A stretch of 25,091 nt of DNA from Bacteroidales bacterium. Lineage in GTDB: Bacteria > Bacteroidota > Bacteroidia > Bacteroidales > Muribaculaceae. Shown here piece after piece: positions 8,053-16,441 of this stretch. Both the position numbers and the translations under genes were made by a program. The notes under the pieces were generated by a model, which saw only the letters and a list, made by a program, of their open reading frames with translations, had not been told where the DNA came from and did no database searches. The stretch spans positions 1 through 25,091 of the forward strand of contig JAUNCU010000016.1 of the NCBI GenBank assembly GCA_030526455.1. Reading direction: 5' to 3'. Position 1 is the stretch's first letter; each line of letters begins with the position of its first letter.

Positions 8053-11000
8053 ATGAAAAAGAAGCAAATAAAGTCGCTTGTGGCCATCTCTGCCGCTCTC
8101 ATGGTGGGCAGTGGCGTGGCTTCGGCTCAGTTTTCTGAAGCAGAATTGCAAAAGGTTCAGCAAATCGTCACTGCCAATGTGCCCGCCAAGATGGGCATCG
8201 GCAACGTGAAGGCCAAGTCGCTCCAGTTGAGCGGCGACACCATCGTGGTGAATGTGAGTGAAAACTTTGGCGACATCCCTTTCACGAAAGAATCGATTGC
8301 CGCATTCAAGGCCGACGTGAAGCAAGCCCTCGGCGCCGACTATCAGCAGTCGAAGGTGGCGCTTCGCATCGCGGGCAGCGACGTGGAGAAGTATTTCGCT
8401 TCGTTCGACAAGAAATATGCCGCTAAGCACACGGCATTCATCACCGACCAAGACCCCAACCGCCGCTACAAAATGGGTCTCGACGGCAATATCGTGGCCA
8501 CTTGGCAGAGCCATGGCTGGTATTTCGAACCCAAACTCAACCGCTGGGAATGGCAGCGTGCCCGCATGTTCAACACCGTGGAGGACATGTACACCCAGAG
8601 TTACATCACCCCATATCTCATCCCTATGCTGGAAAATGCCGGCGCCTACGTGTGGGACGCCCGCGAACGCGACACCCACAACTTCTCGTCGGTGGTGGAT
8701 ATGGATGGCAAATATGCACAGCATGGCTACACCGAAACCAATGGCAAGATGGCGTGGACGCAAGGCAATGGCGCTGGTTTCGCCTTCAACCGCGGCAACT
8801 ACCGTGACTTTGAAAACCCATTTGCCGAAGGCACCTATCGCATGGTGCAAGCCACTAAGGACAAGAACAGCCAATCTTTCGCCCGCTATGATGTGGAGAT
8901 GCGTGAAGCAGGCGATTTTGCACTCTATATCTCCTACAAGAGCCTGCCCAACAGCGCCAAGGATGTGACCTACATCGTGAACAGCCTCAGTGGCGAAAAG
9001 CGTTTCACCGTCGACCAGACTATGGCTGGTGGCGTGTGGGTGTATCTTGGCACATTCCAACTCAAGAAGGGCTGGAACAAGGATGTGGTGATGGTTTCGA
9101 ATCTCTCGAAAGATGCCAAGAGCGTGATTACCACCGACGCCATCAAGGTGGGTGGCGGTAGGGCCAACGTAGTGCGCCGCGTGGCACTCCCAACTGAAGA
9201 AAACAAGGCCCTCGCCAAGAAGATGGGCTATGAGCAATACGTTGGCCAAGAAGATGTGGCCTACGACTATGTGCACCCAGGCGACCATCCTTGGTTTGCC
9301 CTCGGCGCGCGCTACTATCTGCAGTGGGCTGGTTTCCCACAGAGCGTCTACTCTTCTACCCAAGGCCTCAACGACTACAACGACGACTATCGCAGCCGTG
9401 GCCTGTGGGTGAATCACCTGGCTGGCGGATCGGCAATGCTTCCTGGTCAGGAGGGCTTGAAGGTGCCAGTGGATGTATCGTTTGCCCTGCACACCGATGC
9501 CGGCACCAATATGAACGATGATATCATAGGCACACTGCTGATTTACTCTACCAGCGACGGCGAAAACAAGTTTGGTAACTACAAGAACGGCACGCCACGC
9601 ATCCTCTCTCGCGAATTTGCCGACATGGTGTCGACTGAGGTGTGCGACGTGATTCGTGCCAAATACGAGCCTAACTGGAGCCGCCGTGGCATGTGGGACA
9701 AGTCGTACTACGAAGCCCGCGTTCCCGAAGTGCCCGCACTGCTCATGGAACTGCTCTCTCATCAGAATTTCGCCGATATGAAATATGGCCTCGATCCCAA
9801 CTTCCGCTTCGACGTGAGCCGTGCCATCTACAAGGGTATCCTCAAATTCATCGCCAAGCGCGACCATCGCGACTACGTGGTGCAGCCACTGCCCGTGAAC
9901 AGTTTCGCCATCAAGGCCGACGGTGGCAACGCCTTCACCCTCACTTGGAAACCCACAGCCGATGCACAATGCGCCAGCGCCGACGCTAAGCGCTACGTGG
10001 TGATGGAGCGCGTGGGGCTGGACGGCGGTTTCAAGGAAATCGCTATCGTCAACGAGCCATCCTACGGCGTGAAGATCGCCGACAATCTCATCCACAGTTA
10101 CAAAATCGTGGCGATGAACGACGGCGGCCGCAGTTTCCCAAGCGAAGTGCTTTCGCTGGGCGTGGCAGCCAATAGCAAGGGCCGTGTGGCTGTGGTCAAC
10201 AACTTCACCCGCGTGTGTGGTCCCGATTGGTTTGACTCGGGCAAGATGGCTGGTTTCTACAGCGAAAAAGACCACGGCGTGCCCTACATGCAGCAAAACA
10301 ACTACATCGGCGACCAGTATGAATTCGAACGCCGCCTCCCATGGGTTGACGACGACGACCCAGGCTTCGGTGCCTGCCGCAGCGACTACGAACTGGGCTC
10401 GCAAGTGGTGGCTGGCAACAACTTCGACTACACCACCGTGCACGGCGCCGCCATCATGAATGCGGGCTATTCATTCGTGTCGATGAGCGAAGCCGCATTT
10501 GAATCGGGCGCAGTGAAGGCTGCCGACTACAAGATGCTCGACATCATCCTTGGCAAGCAGAAAGAAACCATCAACGGCCGCGGCGCTTATGCCAGCCGTT
10601 TCAAGATTTATACTCCTGAATTTATGAACGCCGTAACGGCCTATACCGCCGCTGGTGGCAATGTGATGCTCACAGGCGCCTATGTGGCCAGCGACATCTG
10701 GGAGAAGGAGAAACCTGTGGAAGCCGAAGTGAAGTTTGCCAAGACTGTGCTCGGTTTCGAACACCGCGCCTCGCGTGCTGCCCAGTCGGGCAAGGTGAGT
10801 GGTGTGGTTTCAAAGTTTGACGCCTTGTCGGCCGACCGCAAGGTGGCATTCTGTACCTCACTCAACAGTAAAGCCTACGCAGTGGAATCGCCCGATGCCG
10901 TGAAGGCAAGCGACGCAGCGGGCGCCACCATCATGCGTTACAGCGAAAACACCAAGCCTGCAGCCGTGGCTGTAGACCGTGGCACCTACCGCACCGTGGT

Positions 11001-11085
11001 GGCTGGTTTCCCATTTGAAAGCATCAACAATGCCAAGGCACGCAATGCTTTCATGAACGATATTTTGAAATTCTTAAATAAGTAA
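8053..11085 (+). CDS. Secreted golvesin-insert amidase-like protein, copy 2 ('xanthan lyase' type)
   Basis: A 1010-residue paralogue of the protein at 4691-7690 with the same domain order. It has a signal peptide (1-26, ending GVASAQ), an N-terminal alpha/beta domain, a split amidase-like core with a golvesin-C-like insert (about 278-370), a fibronectin III-like region and a C-terminal alpha/beta domain. Core motifs are TWQSHG (150-155), E167 in WEWQR, ARERD (203-207), FALHTDAG (478-485) and LLMELLSHQNFADM (563-576). The first motif has Gln where copy 1 has His (WQSHG versus WHSHG), so the second His (H154) is the probable metal ligand in both. Long blocks such as SRAIYKGILKFI and GGRSFPSEVLSLGVA are identical in the two copies, indicating duplication. 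It starts its own unit and is followed 40 nt later by the glycosyltransferase gene. It is predicted to act on peptidoglycan in the periplasm or outside the cell. Confidence 0.75.
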   Translation: MKKKQIKSLVAISAALMVGSGVASAQFSEAELQKVQQIVTANVPAKMGIGNVKAKSLQLSGDTIVVNVSENFGDIPFTKESIAAFKADVKQALGADYQQSKVALRIAGSDVEKYFASFDKKYAAKHTAFITDQDPNRRYKMGLDGNIVATWQSHGWYFEPKLNRWEWQRARMFNTVEDMYTQSYITPYLIPMLENAGAYVWDARERDTHNFSSVVDMDGKYAQHGYTETNGKMAWTQGNGAGFAFNRGNYRDFENPFAEGTYRMVQATKDKNSQSFARYDVEMREAGDFALYISYKSLPNSAKDVTYIVNSLSGEKRFTVDQTMAGGVWVYLGTFQLKKGWNKDVVMVSNLSKDAKSVITTDAIKVGGGRANVVRRVALPTEENKALAKKMGYEQYVGQEDVAYDYVHPGDHPWFALGARYYLQWAGFPQSVYSSTQGLNDYNDDYRSRGLWVNHLAGGSAMLPGQEGLKVPVDVSFALHTDAGTNMNDDIIGTLLIYSTSDGENKFGNYKNGTPRILSREFADMVSTEVCDVIRAKYEPNWSRRGMWDKSYYEARVPEVPALLMELLSHQNFADMKYGLDPNFRFDVSRAIYKGILKFIAKRDHRDYVVQPLPVNSFAIKADGGNAFTLTWKPTADAQCASADAKRYVVMERVGLDGGFKEIAIVNEPSYGVKIADNLIHSYKIVAMNDGGRSFPSEVLSLGVAANSKGRVAVVNNFTRVCGPDWFDSGKMAGFYSEKDHGVPYMQQNNYIGDQYEFERRLPWVDDDDPGFGACRSDYELGSQVVAGNNFDYTTVHGAAIMNAGYSFVSMSEAAFESGAVKAADYKMLDIILGKQKETINGRGAYASRFKIYTPEFMNAVTAYTAAGGNVMLTGAYVASDIWEKEKPVEAEVKFAKTVLGFEHRASRAAQSGKVSGVVSKFDALSADRKVAFCTSLNSKAYAVESPDAVKASDAAGATIMRYSENTKPAAVAVDRGTYRTVVAGFPFESINNAKARNAFMNDILKFLNK

Positions 11086-11125
11086 AATCCTATATTAACT
11101 TTTTAATATTAAATTCTTAATTATT

Positions 11126-12616
11126 ATGGCTAAAATTAATTGCTTCATTCCATTTGCTGAAGTTGAGCAGGCTCAAGCCACTATCGACGGCTTGAAGGCT
11201 AACGAAAACGTCAACAAAATCTATCTCCTGGCTAACGCTGAAGCAGAAGGCACCGTAGAAGGTTGCGAACTCATCAACGTGAACAACCTCACCTCTACCG
11301 CCACAATGAAGGCTATCGCAGCAAAGGCTGACGATGCCGATTTCGTAATGGTTTACACCAAGTACAACACCCTCAAGTTTGCCCCATTCGCAATCGAGCG
11401 CTTCGTGACGCTCGCTACCGACAGCAAGAGCGGTATGTGCTATGCCGACCACTACAACGTGACCGACAAGGGTGCCGACAAGGCTCCAGTGATCGACTAC
11501 CAATATGGTAGCCTCCGCGACGACTTCGATTTCGGTTCAGTGCTCTTCTTCTGCGCATGCTGCTTCAAGAAGGCTGCTGAAGCAATGAAGGCAGAATATG
11601 AATTCGCTGGTCTCTACGACCTTCGTCTGAAACTCTCTCAATTCGCTTCGATCACCCACATCAACGAATTCCTCTACAGCGACGTTCAACTCGACACCCG
11701 CAAGAGTGGCGAAAAGATTTTCGACTACGTAGATCCTAAGAACCGCGGTCGCCAGATTGAAATGGAACAGGCTTGCACCGAGCACCTCAAGGAAATCGGC
11801 GGCTACCTCGCTCCTGAAAAGGAAGTAGACGGCAAGATGGTGCCCAACTTCCAGCACATTGAATTCAACCGTGGCGAATTTGAAGTGGAAGCAACCGTTA
11901 TGATTCCTGTTCGTAACCGCATCCGCACCATTCGCGACGCTATCAAGAGCGTGCTCAACCAAAAGACCGACTTCAAGTTCAACCTCATGGTAGTGGACAA
12001 CTTCTCTACCGACGGCACTCGTGAAGCCATCGACGAATTTGCCGATGATCCACGCCTCATCCACATCATCGCCGACTACTACGACATGGGTATCGGTGGC
12101 TACTGGAACCTCGCCGCTCACCACGAAAAGGCTGGTAAGTTTATCGTGCAACTCGACAGCGACGACATGTACAAGGATGAAAACACCCTCACCACTATGG
12201 TGAACGCCTTCTACGAACAAAACGTGGCTATGGTTGTGGGCACCTACATGATTACCGACATCGACGGCAACATGATTCCTCCCGGCATCATCGACCACAA
12301 GGAATGGACTCCTGAAAACGGCCGTAACAACGCGCTGCGCATCAACGGTCTCGGCGCTCCACGTGCTTTCTACACTCCAGTGCTCCGCGACGTGAAGATT
12401 CCTAACACCAGTTACGGTGAAGACTACGCTCTCGGCTTGAACATCTCTCGCCACTACCAGATTGGCCGCGTTTACACTCCAGTGTACATGTGCCGCCGCT
12501 GGGAAGACAACAGCGATGCATCGCTCGACGTAGTGAAGATGAACAACAACAACCTCTACAAAGACCGCATCCGCACCTGGGAACTCCAGGCTCGTGTGGC
12601 TATGAACAAGAAGTAA
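11126..12616 (+). CDS. Family 2 glycosyltransferase with a degenerate N-terminal GT-A-like domain
   Basis: A 496-residue protein with no signal peptide or membrane helix, so cytosolic. The C-terminal half (about 253-496) is a clear GT2 domain: ATVMIPVRNR (256-265) at the first strand, VVDNFSTDGT (289-298), the metal-binding DSD (344-346) in VQLDSDDMY, and GEDYALG (431-437) as the likely catalytic-base region. The N-terminal half (1-230) resembles a second, eroded GT-A fold: its VMVYTKYNTL (75-84) stands where a DxD would be, followed by GMCYADHYNV and GSLRDDFDFG (128-137). A tandem with one live and one inactive domain is therefore inferred. The acceptor is unknown. Codons look biased toward a small set (AAC, GGT, GCT, CGT), hinting at high expression. 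A strong terminator follows at once. Only an AT-rich leader and no Shine-Dalgarno precede the ATG. Confidence 0.8.
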   Translation: MAKINCFIPFAEVEQAQATIDGLKANENVNKIYLLANAEAEGTVEGCELINVNNLTSTATMKAIAAKADDADFVMVYTKYNTLKFAPFAIERFVTLATDSKSGMCYADHYNVTDKGADKAPVIDYQYGSLRDDFDFGSVLFFCACCFKKAAEAMKAEYEFAGLYDLRLKLSQFASITHINEFLYSDVQLDTRKSGEKIFDYVDPKNRGRQIEMEQACTEHLKEIGGYLAPEKEVDGKMVPNFQHIEFNRGEFEVEATVMIPVRNRIRTIRDAIKSVLNQKTDFKFNLMVVDNFSTDGTREAIDEFADDPRLIHIIADYYDMGIGGYWNLAAHHEKAGKFIVQLDSDDMYKDENTLTTMVNAFYEQNVAMVVGTYMITDIDGNMIPPGIIDHKEWTPENGRNNALRINGLGAPRAFYTPVLRDVKIPNTSYGEDYALGLNISRHYQIGRVYTPVYMCRRWEDNSDASLDVVKMNNNNLYKDRIRTWELQARVAMNKK

Positions 12617-12658
12617 TACTCTTTCATCCTTTAAGAGGAAATTAACACAATAAAATAT

Positions 12659-12713
12659 GCTGTGAAACTCCGGGCTGAGTTTCGCGCTCAGCCCGGCCAC
12701 AGCCTATTTTTTT
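12659..12713 (+). terminator. Strong two-tier intrinsic terminator after the glycosyltransferase
   Basis: A perfect 10-bp stem CCGGGCTGAG (12670-12679) / CTCAGCCCGG (12687-12696) sits inside an outer 6-bp stem GCTGTG (12659-12664) / CACAGC (12698-12703), followed by CTATTTTTTT. The next start codon is only 26 nt downstream, so partial read-through or an internal promoter must supply the operon that follows. Confidence 0.88.
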
Positions 12714-12738
12714 AAGATATCACGCCCGAAAAAAGAAC

Positions 12739-13674
12739 ATGAACATTACCGCTGAGGTGAATGAATTGATAGAGCGTCAACTACGCCAATGGGATGCCGT
12801 GGCCCGCAATTATGAGGCCTTGGCACGCGTAGAGACTCGCGAATTGCAATTGTGCGGCAGCCGCGTGCTGCTCCAGTTCAATCCCGAGAGAATACGCTCA
12901 TCGGCCGCTAAAGTGGATGCCGCTTCGCTGAAGGCCCGCAAGTGCTTTCTCTGCCGCGAGCATCAGCCTCAGGAGCAGGAGATGGTTTCCTGGCACGGTA
13001 AATACAAGATTCAGGTGAATCCTTACCCCATATTTCCGCGTCACCTCACCATCGCGCTCATGGAGCATGTGCCGCAGTCGGTGATGGGCAGGGTGGGGGA
13101 TATGCTGCAGTTGGCGGCCGATTTGCCCGACTTTGTATTGTTCTACAACGGTGCGAAATGTGGTGCTTCGGCACCCGACCACATGCATTTTCAGGCTGGA
13201 AACAAAGGTTTCATGCCCTTCTGCGACGAATATGCGCAGGGCATTCTCACCACCGAAACCTTTGCCGGGGGCAAGATTGCATACTGCGCCAGCGCGCCAT
13301 GCCGCCCCTTCGTGATTTCCAGCGACGACGCCACTGAGGTGGAAGGCTTGTTCGACCGACTCGCCCTGCTGCTCCCTTTGGCCGATGGCGACGCGGAGCC
13401 TATGATGAACGTGCTGTGCTGGAAAGCGCACAGCGTCTATCATTTGGCGATATTCCCTCGCGTGAAGCATCGCCCCAGCAACTACGGCGACGGCGCCGGC
13501 CAGTTTGTGCTTTCGCCAGCCTCGGTGGATATGGGACAGGCAATAGCGGTGCCTGTAGAAAAAGATTTCAGATTACTCACAGCCCTCGATGTGGAGGCCA
13601 TGATGAATGAATTGTGCCTCAGCAGCGAAGCGGCTCACAATATAATAAAACTATTTAACTCAAAATACGCATAG
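12739..13674 (+). CDS. DUF4922 protein, HIT/GalT-like nucleotidyltransferase or phosphorylase
   Basis: A 311-residue cytosolic protein of the DUF4922 family, whose function is unassigned. It shows hallmarks of the GalT / Ap4A-phosphorylase branch of the HIT superfamily: KCFLC (68-72) with C69 and C72 as in zinc-binding GalT proteins, NPYPIFPRHLTIA (94-106), which resembles the GalT NPFPxxPxH block, and GASAPDHMHFQAG (142-154) carrying an HxHxQ motif (H148, H150, Q152), where the second His would be the nucleotidylated residue. A nucleoside-monophosphate transfer or phosphorolysis of a nucleotide sugar or dinucleotide is therefore likely. Given its position, a sugar phosphate from MurNAc or GlcNAc is a plausible substrate, but this is inference. 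It ends 4 nt before the SpoIID-like start, implying tight translational coupling. Confidence 0.75.
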   Translation: MNITAEVNELIERQLRQWDAVARNYEALARVETRELQLCGSRVLLQFNPERIRSSAAKVDAASLKARKCFLCREHQPQEQEMVSWHGKYKIQVNPYPIFPRHLTIALMEHVPQSVMGRVGDMLQLAADLPDFVLFYNGAKCGASAPDHMHFQAGNKGFMPFCDEYAQGILTTETFAGGKIAYCASAPCRPFVISSDDATEVEGLFDRLALLLPLADGDAEPMMNVLCWKAHSVYHLAIFPRVKHRPSNYGDGAGQFVLSPASVDMGQAIAVPVEKDFRLLTALDVEAMMNELCLSSEAAHNIIKLFNSKYA

Positions 13675-13678
13675 CATT

Positions 13679-14998
13679 ATGAATAAAGTTCCTCAAGTAC
13701 GCGTAGGTATTATGAACGAACCCGTTGTTGACTTCGTGCTCAACAACGAATATCGCGTGAATGGCGCTTTGGTGGCTGGTAACCAGCACGTAGAAGTGGC
13801 CGATGGCAAAGTGATGTGGAATGGACAGGCTTACGACGAACTCCTTTTCGAGCCTGTGAATGTGGAAACCGACTCGTTTACACTCGTGGATGTCACCATC
13901 GGCGTGAGTTTCCACTGGCGCCGCAAGGAGGTGCAGAGTTTCCGTGGCTCGCTCCACCTCATCGTGGAAGACGAGAAAATCACCACGGTCAATGTGCTCT
14001 CGGTTGAGGAATATCTCTTGAGCGTGATTTCAAGCGAAATGAGCGCCAAGGCTTCGCTCGAGTTGCTCAAGGCTCACGCTGTGATTTCGCGCAGTTGGCT
14101 TTTGGCACAGATTTATAAAGACAAGGTGGGCGGCGCCGTGGATGTGATGCTCGGCGACAGCGCTGAGGAGCCTGGCGAAGAAATCAAGTGGTGGGACCGC
14201 GACGACCACGTGAACTTCGACGTGTGTGCCGACGACCACTGCCAGCGCTACCAAGGCATCACCCGCGCTTCTACCGAAACTGTGAAGAAGGCGATTGAAG
14301 CCACTTGGGGACAGGTGCTCATGTACGACGGCAACCTCTGCGACGCGCGCTTCTCGAAATCGTGCGGCGGCGTATTTGAAGAATTTGAAAACTGCTGGCA
14401 GCCACAGCACTACAACTACCTCGTGGCTCGCCGCGACGGCGAAAATCCTATGGATTTCCCCGATCTCACTCGTGAAGACAACGCCGCTGAATGGATTCTC
14501 GGCGCTCCTGCAGCATTCTGCAACACTTCCGACCCCGAAATCCTCTCGCAGGTGCTCAACGACTACGACCAGGAGACCAAGGATTTCTACCGCTGGACAG
14601 TGGAATACACCCAAGACCAGATTTCCGACCTCATCAAGCGCCGCACTGGCGACGACTACGGCCGCATCAAGGCACTCGAACCAGTGGCACGCGGCACTTC
14701 GGGCCGACTCTATAAACTCAAAATCGTGGGCGAGAAGATGACCAAGACCATCGGTAAGGAACTCTCGATTCGCTATGCCCTGAGCGAAAGCGCACTCTAC
14801 AGTTCGGCCTTCGTGGTTGAAAAGCACGACGCCGATGCCGAGGGCTATCCCGCAAAATTCGTGCTCCGCGGTGCAGGCTGGGGCCACGGTGTGGGCTTGT
14901 GCCAGATAGGTGCTGCCGTGATGGGCGCCAAGGGCTACAACTATAAGGAAATCCTGCTCCACTACTTCATAGGTGCAGAAGTGGAAGCACAATACTAA
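13679..14998 (+). CDS. SpoIID/LytB-domain protein lacking a signal peptide
   Basis: A 439-residue protein of the SpoIID/LytB family; Bacillus SpoIID is a lytic transglycosylase that cuts glycan strands lacking stem peptides. Recognisable blocks are VLSVEEYLLSVISSEM (106-121), whose E120 corresponds to the catalytic Glu of SpoIID, then KAHAVISRSWLL, FSKSCGGVFEEFENCW, and a C-terminal GAGWGHGVGLCQIGA near residue 400. The N-terminus (MNKVPQVRVGIMNEP) is neither hydrophobic nor signal-like, and an in-frame stop at 13646-13648 leaves no room for a longer hydrophobic extension. The protein should be cytosolic, unlike classic SpoIID. It could act on imported glycan fragments or anhydro-muropeptides. 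It lies directly after DUF4922 and before ampG, the muropeptide permease, which fits that idea. Substrate and activity are not shown by the sequence. Confidence 0.85.
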   Translation: MNKVPQVRVGIMNEPVVDFVLNNEYRVNGALVAGNQHVEVADGKVMWNGQAYDELLFEPVNVETDSFTLVDVTIGVSFHWRRKEVQSFRGSLHLIVEDEKITTVNVLSVEEYLLSVISSEMSAKASLELLKAHAVISRSWLLAQIYKDKVGGAVDVMLGDSAEEPGEEIKWWDRDDHVNFDVCADDHCQRYQGITRASTETVKKAIEATWGQVLMYDGNLCDARFSKSCGGVFEEFENCWQPQHYNYLVARRDGENPMDFPDLTREDNAAEWILGAPAAFCNTSDPEILSQVLNDYDQETKDFYRWTVEYTQDQISDLIKRRTGDDYGRIKALEPVARGTSGRLYKLKIVGEKMTKTIGKELSIRYALSESALYSSAFVVEKHDADAEGYPAKFVLRGAGWGHGVGLCQIGAAVMGAKGYNYKEILLHYFIGAEVEAQY

Positions 14999-15036
14999 TT
15001 AACTCTTCGAAAAAAACAAAAAAAAACAGATTTAAT

Positions 15037-16414
15037 ATGGATTCTAAAGAAACAAAACTTGCAGGTTTTCGCAACCCCTGGTGGTGGGTGCCCACGCTCT
15101 ATTTCGCGGAAGGCATTCCCTACTTTGTAGTGAATAACATTTCTGTGATGATGTTCACCAAGATGGGTGTTCCCAATGGCGACATGTCGTTCTTCACCAC
15201 ATTGCTCTATTTCCCTTGGTTCTTGAAGGGTGAGCCCTATCGTAGACGTAGTGAAGACTAAGCGCTGGTGGATTGTGGTGATGCAGATTCTCATGACTGC
15301 GGCCATGATTCTGCTCACGCTCACCCTCCCATTCCCCAAGGCCGAAACAGTGGCTGCCGGCACAACGCCCATCAGCATGTTCCTCGTGACCTTGGTGATC
15401 TTCATCATCACAGCATTTGCATCGGCTACCCACGACATCGCTGCCGACGGCTTCTACATGCTGGCTCACAGCCCCAGTAGCCAGGCTGCCTTCATCGGCA
15501 TCCGCAGCGTGTTCTACCGTGTGGCTTCAGTATTCGGCCAGGGCGTGCTCGTGGCCATCGCTGGCTTGATTGAAAGCAATGGTATTTCAGCCTTTGGCAT
15601 CGAGGCCGGCAACATTCCTGCTTCATGGCAAATCACCCTCGGCGTTGCTGCTGTTGTGTTTGGTATCATCACCCTTTACCATACCTTCACCCTGCCTCAC
15701 AGCGACCAAGACAAGCCTCGCGTGTCGGCCGAAGGTGGCAGCACGATGAACAACAACCTCAAGGAACTTGCCAACTCATTCAAGACATTCTTCATGAAGC
15801 CCGGCTGCCTCTTGGCTATCGCGTTCATGCTCCTCTACCGTCTGCCCGAAGGCTTCCTCATCAAACTCTGTCAGCCATTCTTGGTACACTCTACCGAAGC
15901 GGGCGGTCTCGGCCTGTCAACCGAATTGGTGGGTACCGTATATGGCGTGTTTGGTGTGATTGCACTGTTGCTCGGTGGTATCCTCGGCGGTATCTATTCA
16001 TCACGCGTGGGCTTGAAGAAATCGCTGTGGGTAATGGCTGGTTTCATGACCCTGCCTTGCCTCACCTTCGTGTATCTGGCAATGGCTCAGCCCGAGAATG
16101 TGGTGATTATCACCATCGCGCTCTGCATTGAGCAATTTGGCTACGGCTTCGGCTTCACTGCCTACATGCTCTACATGATGTACTTCTCTGAAGGTGAATA
16201 CAAAACTTCGCACTACGCCGTGTGCACCGCCTTCATGGCGCTCTCAATGATGCTTCCAGGCTTCGTGGCTGGTTACATCCAAGAGGCTATCGGCTACGTA
16301 TGGTTCTTCTGGATGGTGATGGCTTGCTGCTTCGCCACCCTCATCGTCACCTATTTTGCCGACAAGAAGATTGATCCTAACTACGGCAAGAAGGAAGGTG
16401 AAGAAAAGAAATAA
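15037..16414 (+). pseudogene. ampG: AmpG-like muropeptide permease (MFS), broken by a frameshift
   Basis: Two overlapping frames together make one AmpG-type major facilitator. Piece 1 (15037-15261) reads MDSKETKLAGFRNPWWWVPT, then LYFAEGIPYFVV and LLYFPWFLK, before running out of frame as GEPYRRRSED and a stop. Piece 2 (frame of 15230-16414) resumes with SPIVDVVKTKRWWIVVMQ and continues through the remaining helices to KKIDPNYGKKEGEEKK. In relatives the join reads FLKPxWSP, so 9 nt are expected between AAG (15226-15228) and AGC (15233-15235) but only 4 (GGTG) are present: a net loss of about 5 nt. Intact, it would be about 460 residues and would import GlcNAc-anhydroMurNAc peptides. The GTG at 15230 is not a convincing restart because piece 2 alone lacks the first helices. 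This is either a real recent mutation or an assembly error; the downstream frame is well preserved. Confidence 0.85.
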
Positions 16415-16441
16415 TTCATTCACACAATAGATAATATAGGC

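Noticed and set aside
4691..11085. Xanthan lyase function for the two large paralogues
   Set aside because: This is a common database label, but no polysaccharide-lyase motif was seen, whereas amidase-type blocks are present in order and the neighbourhood is peptidoglycan-related.
15230..16414. Separate shorter MFS transporter starting at GTG 15230
   Set aside because: The sequence continues the AmpG pattern directly from piece 1 and lacks the first helices; a frameshifted single gene explains both pieces.
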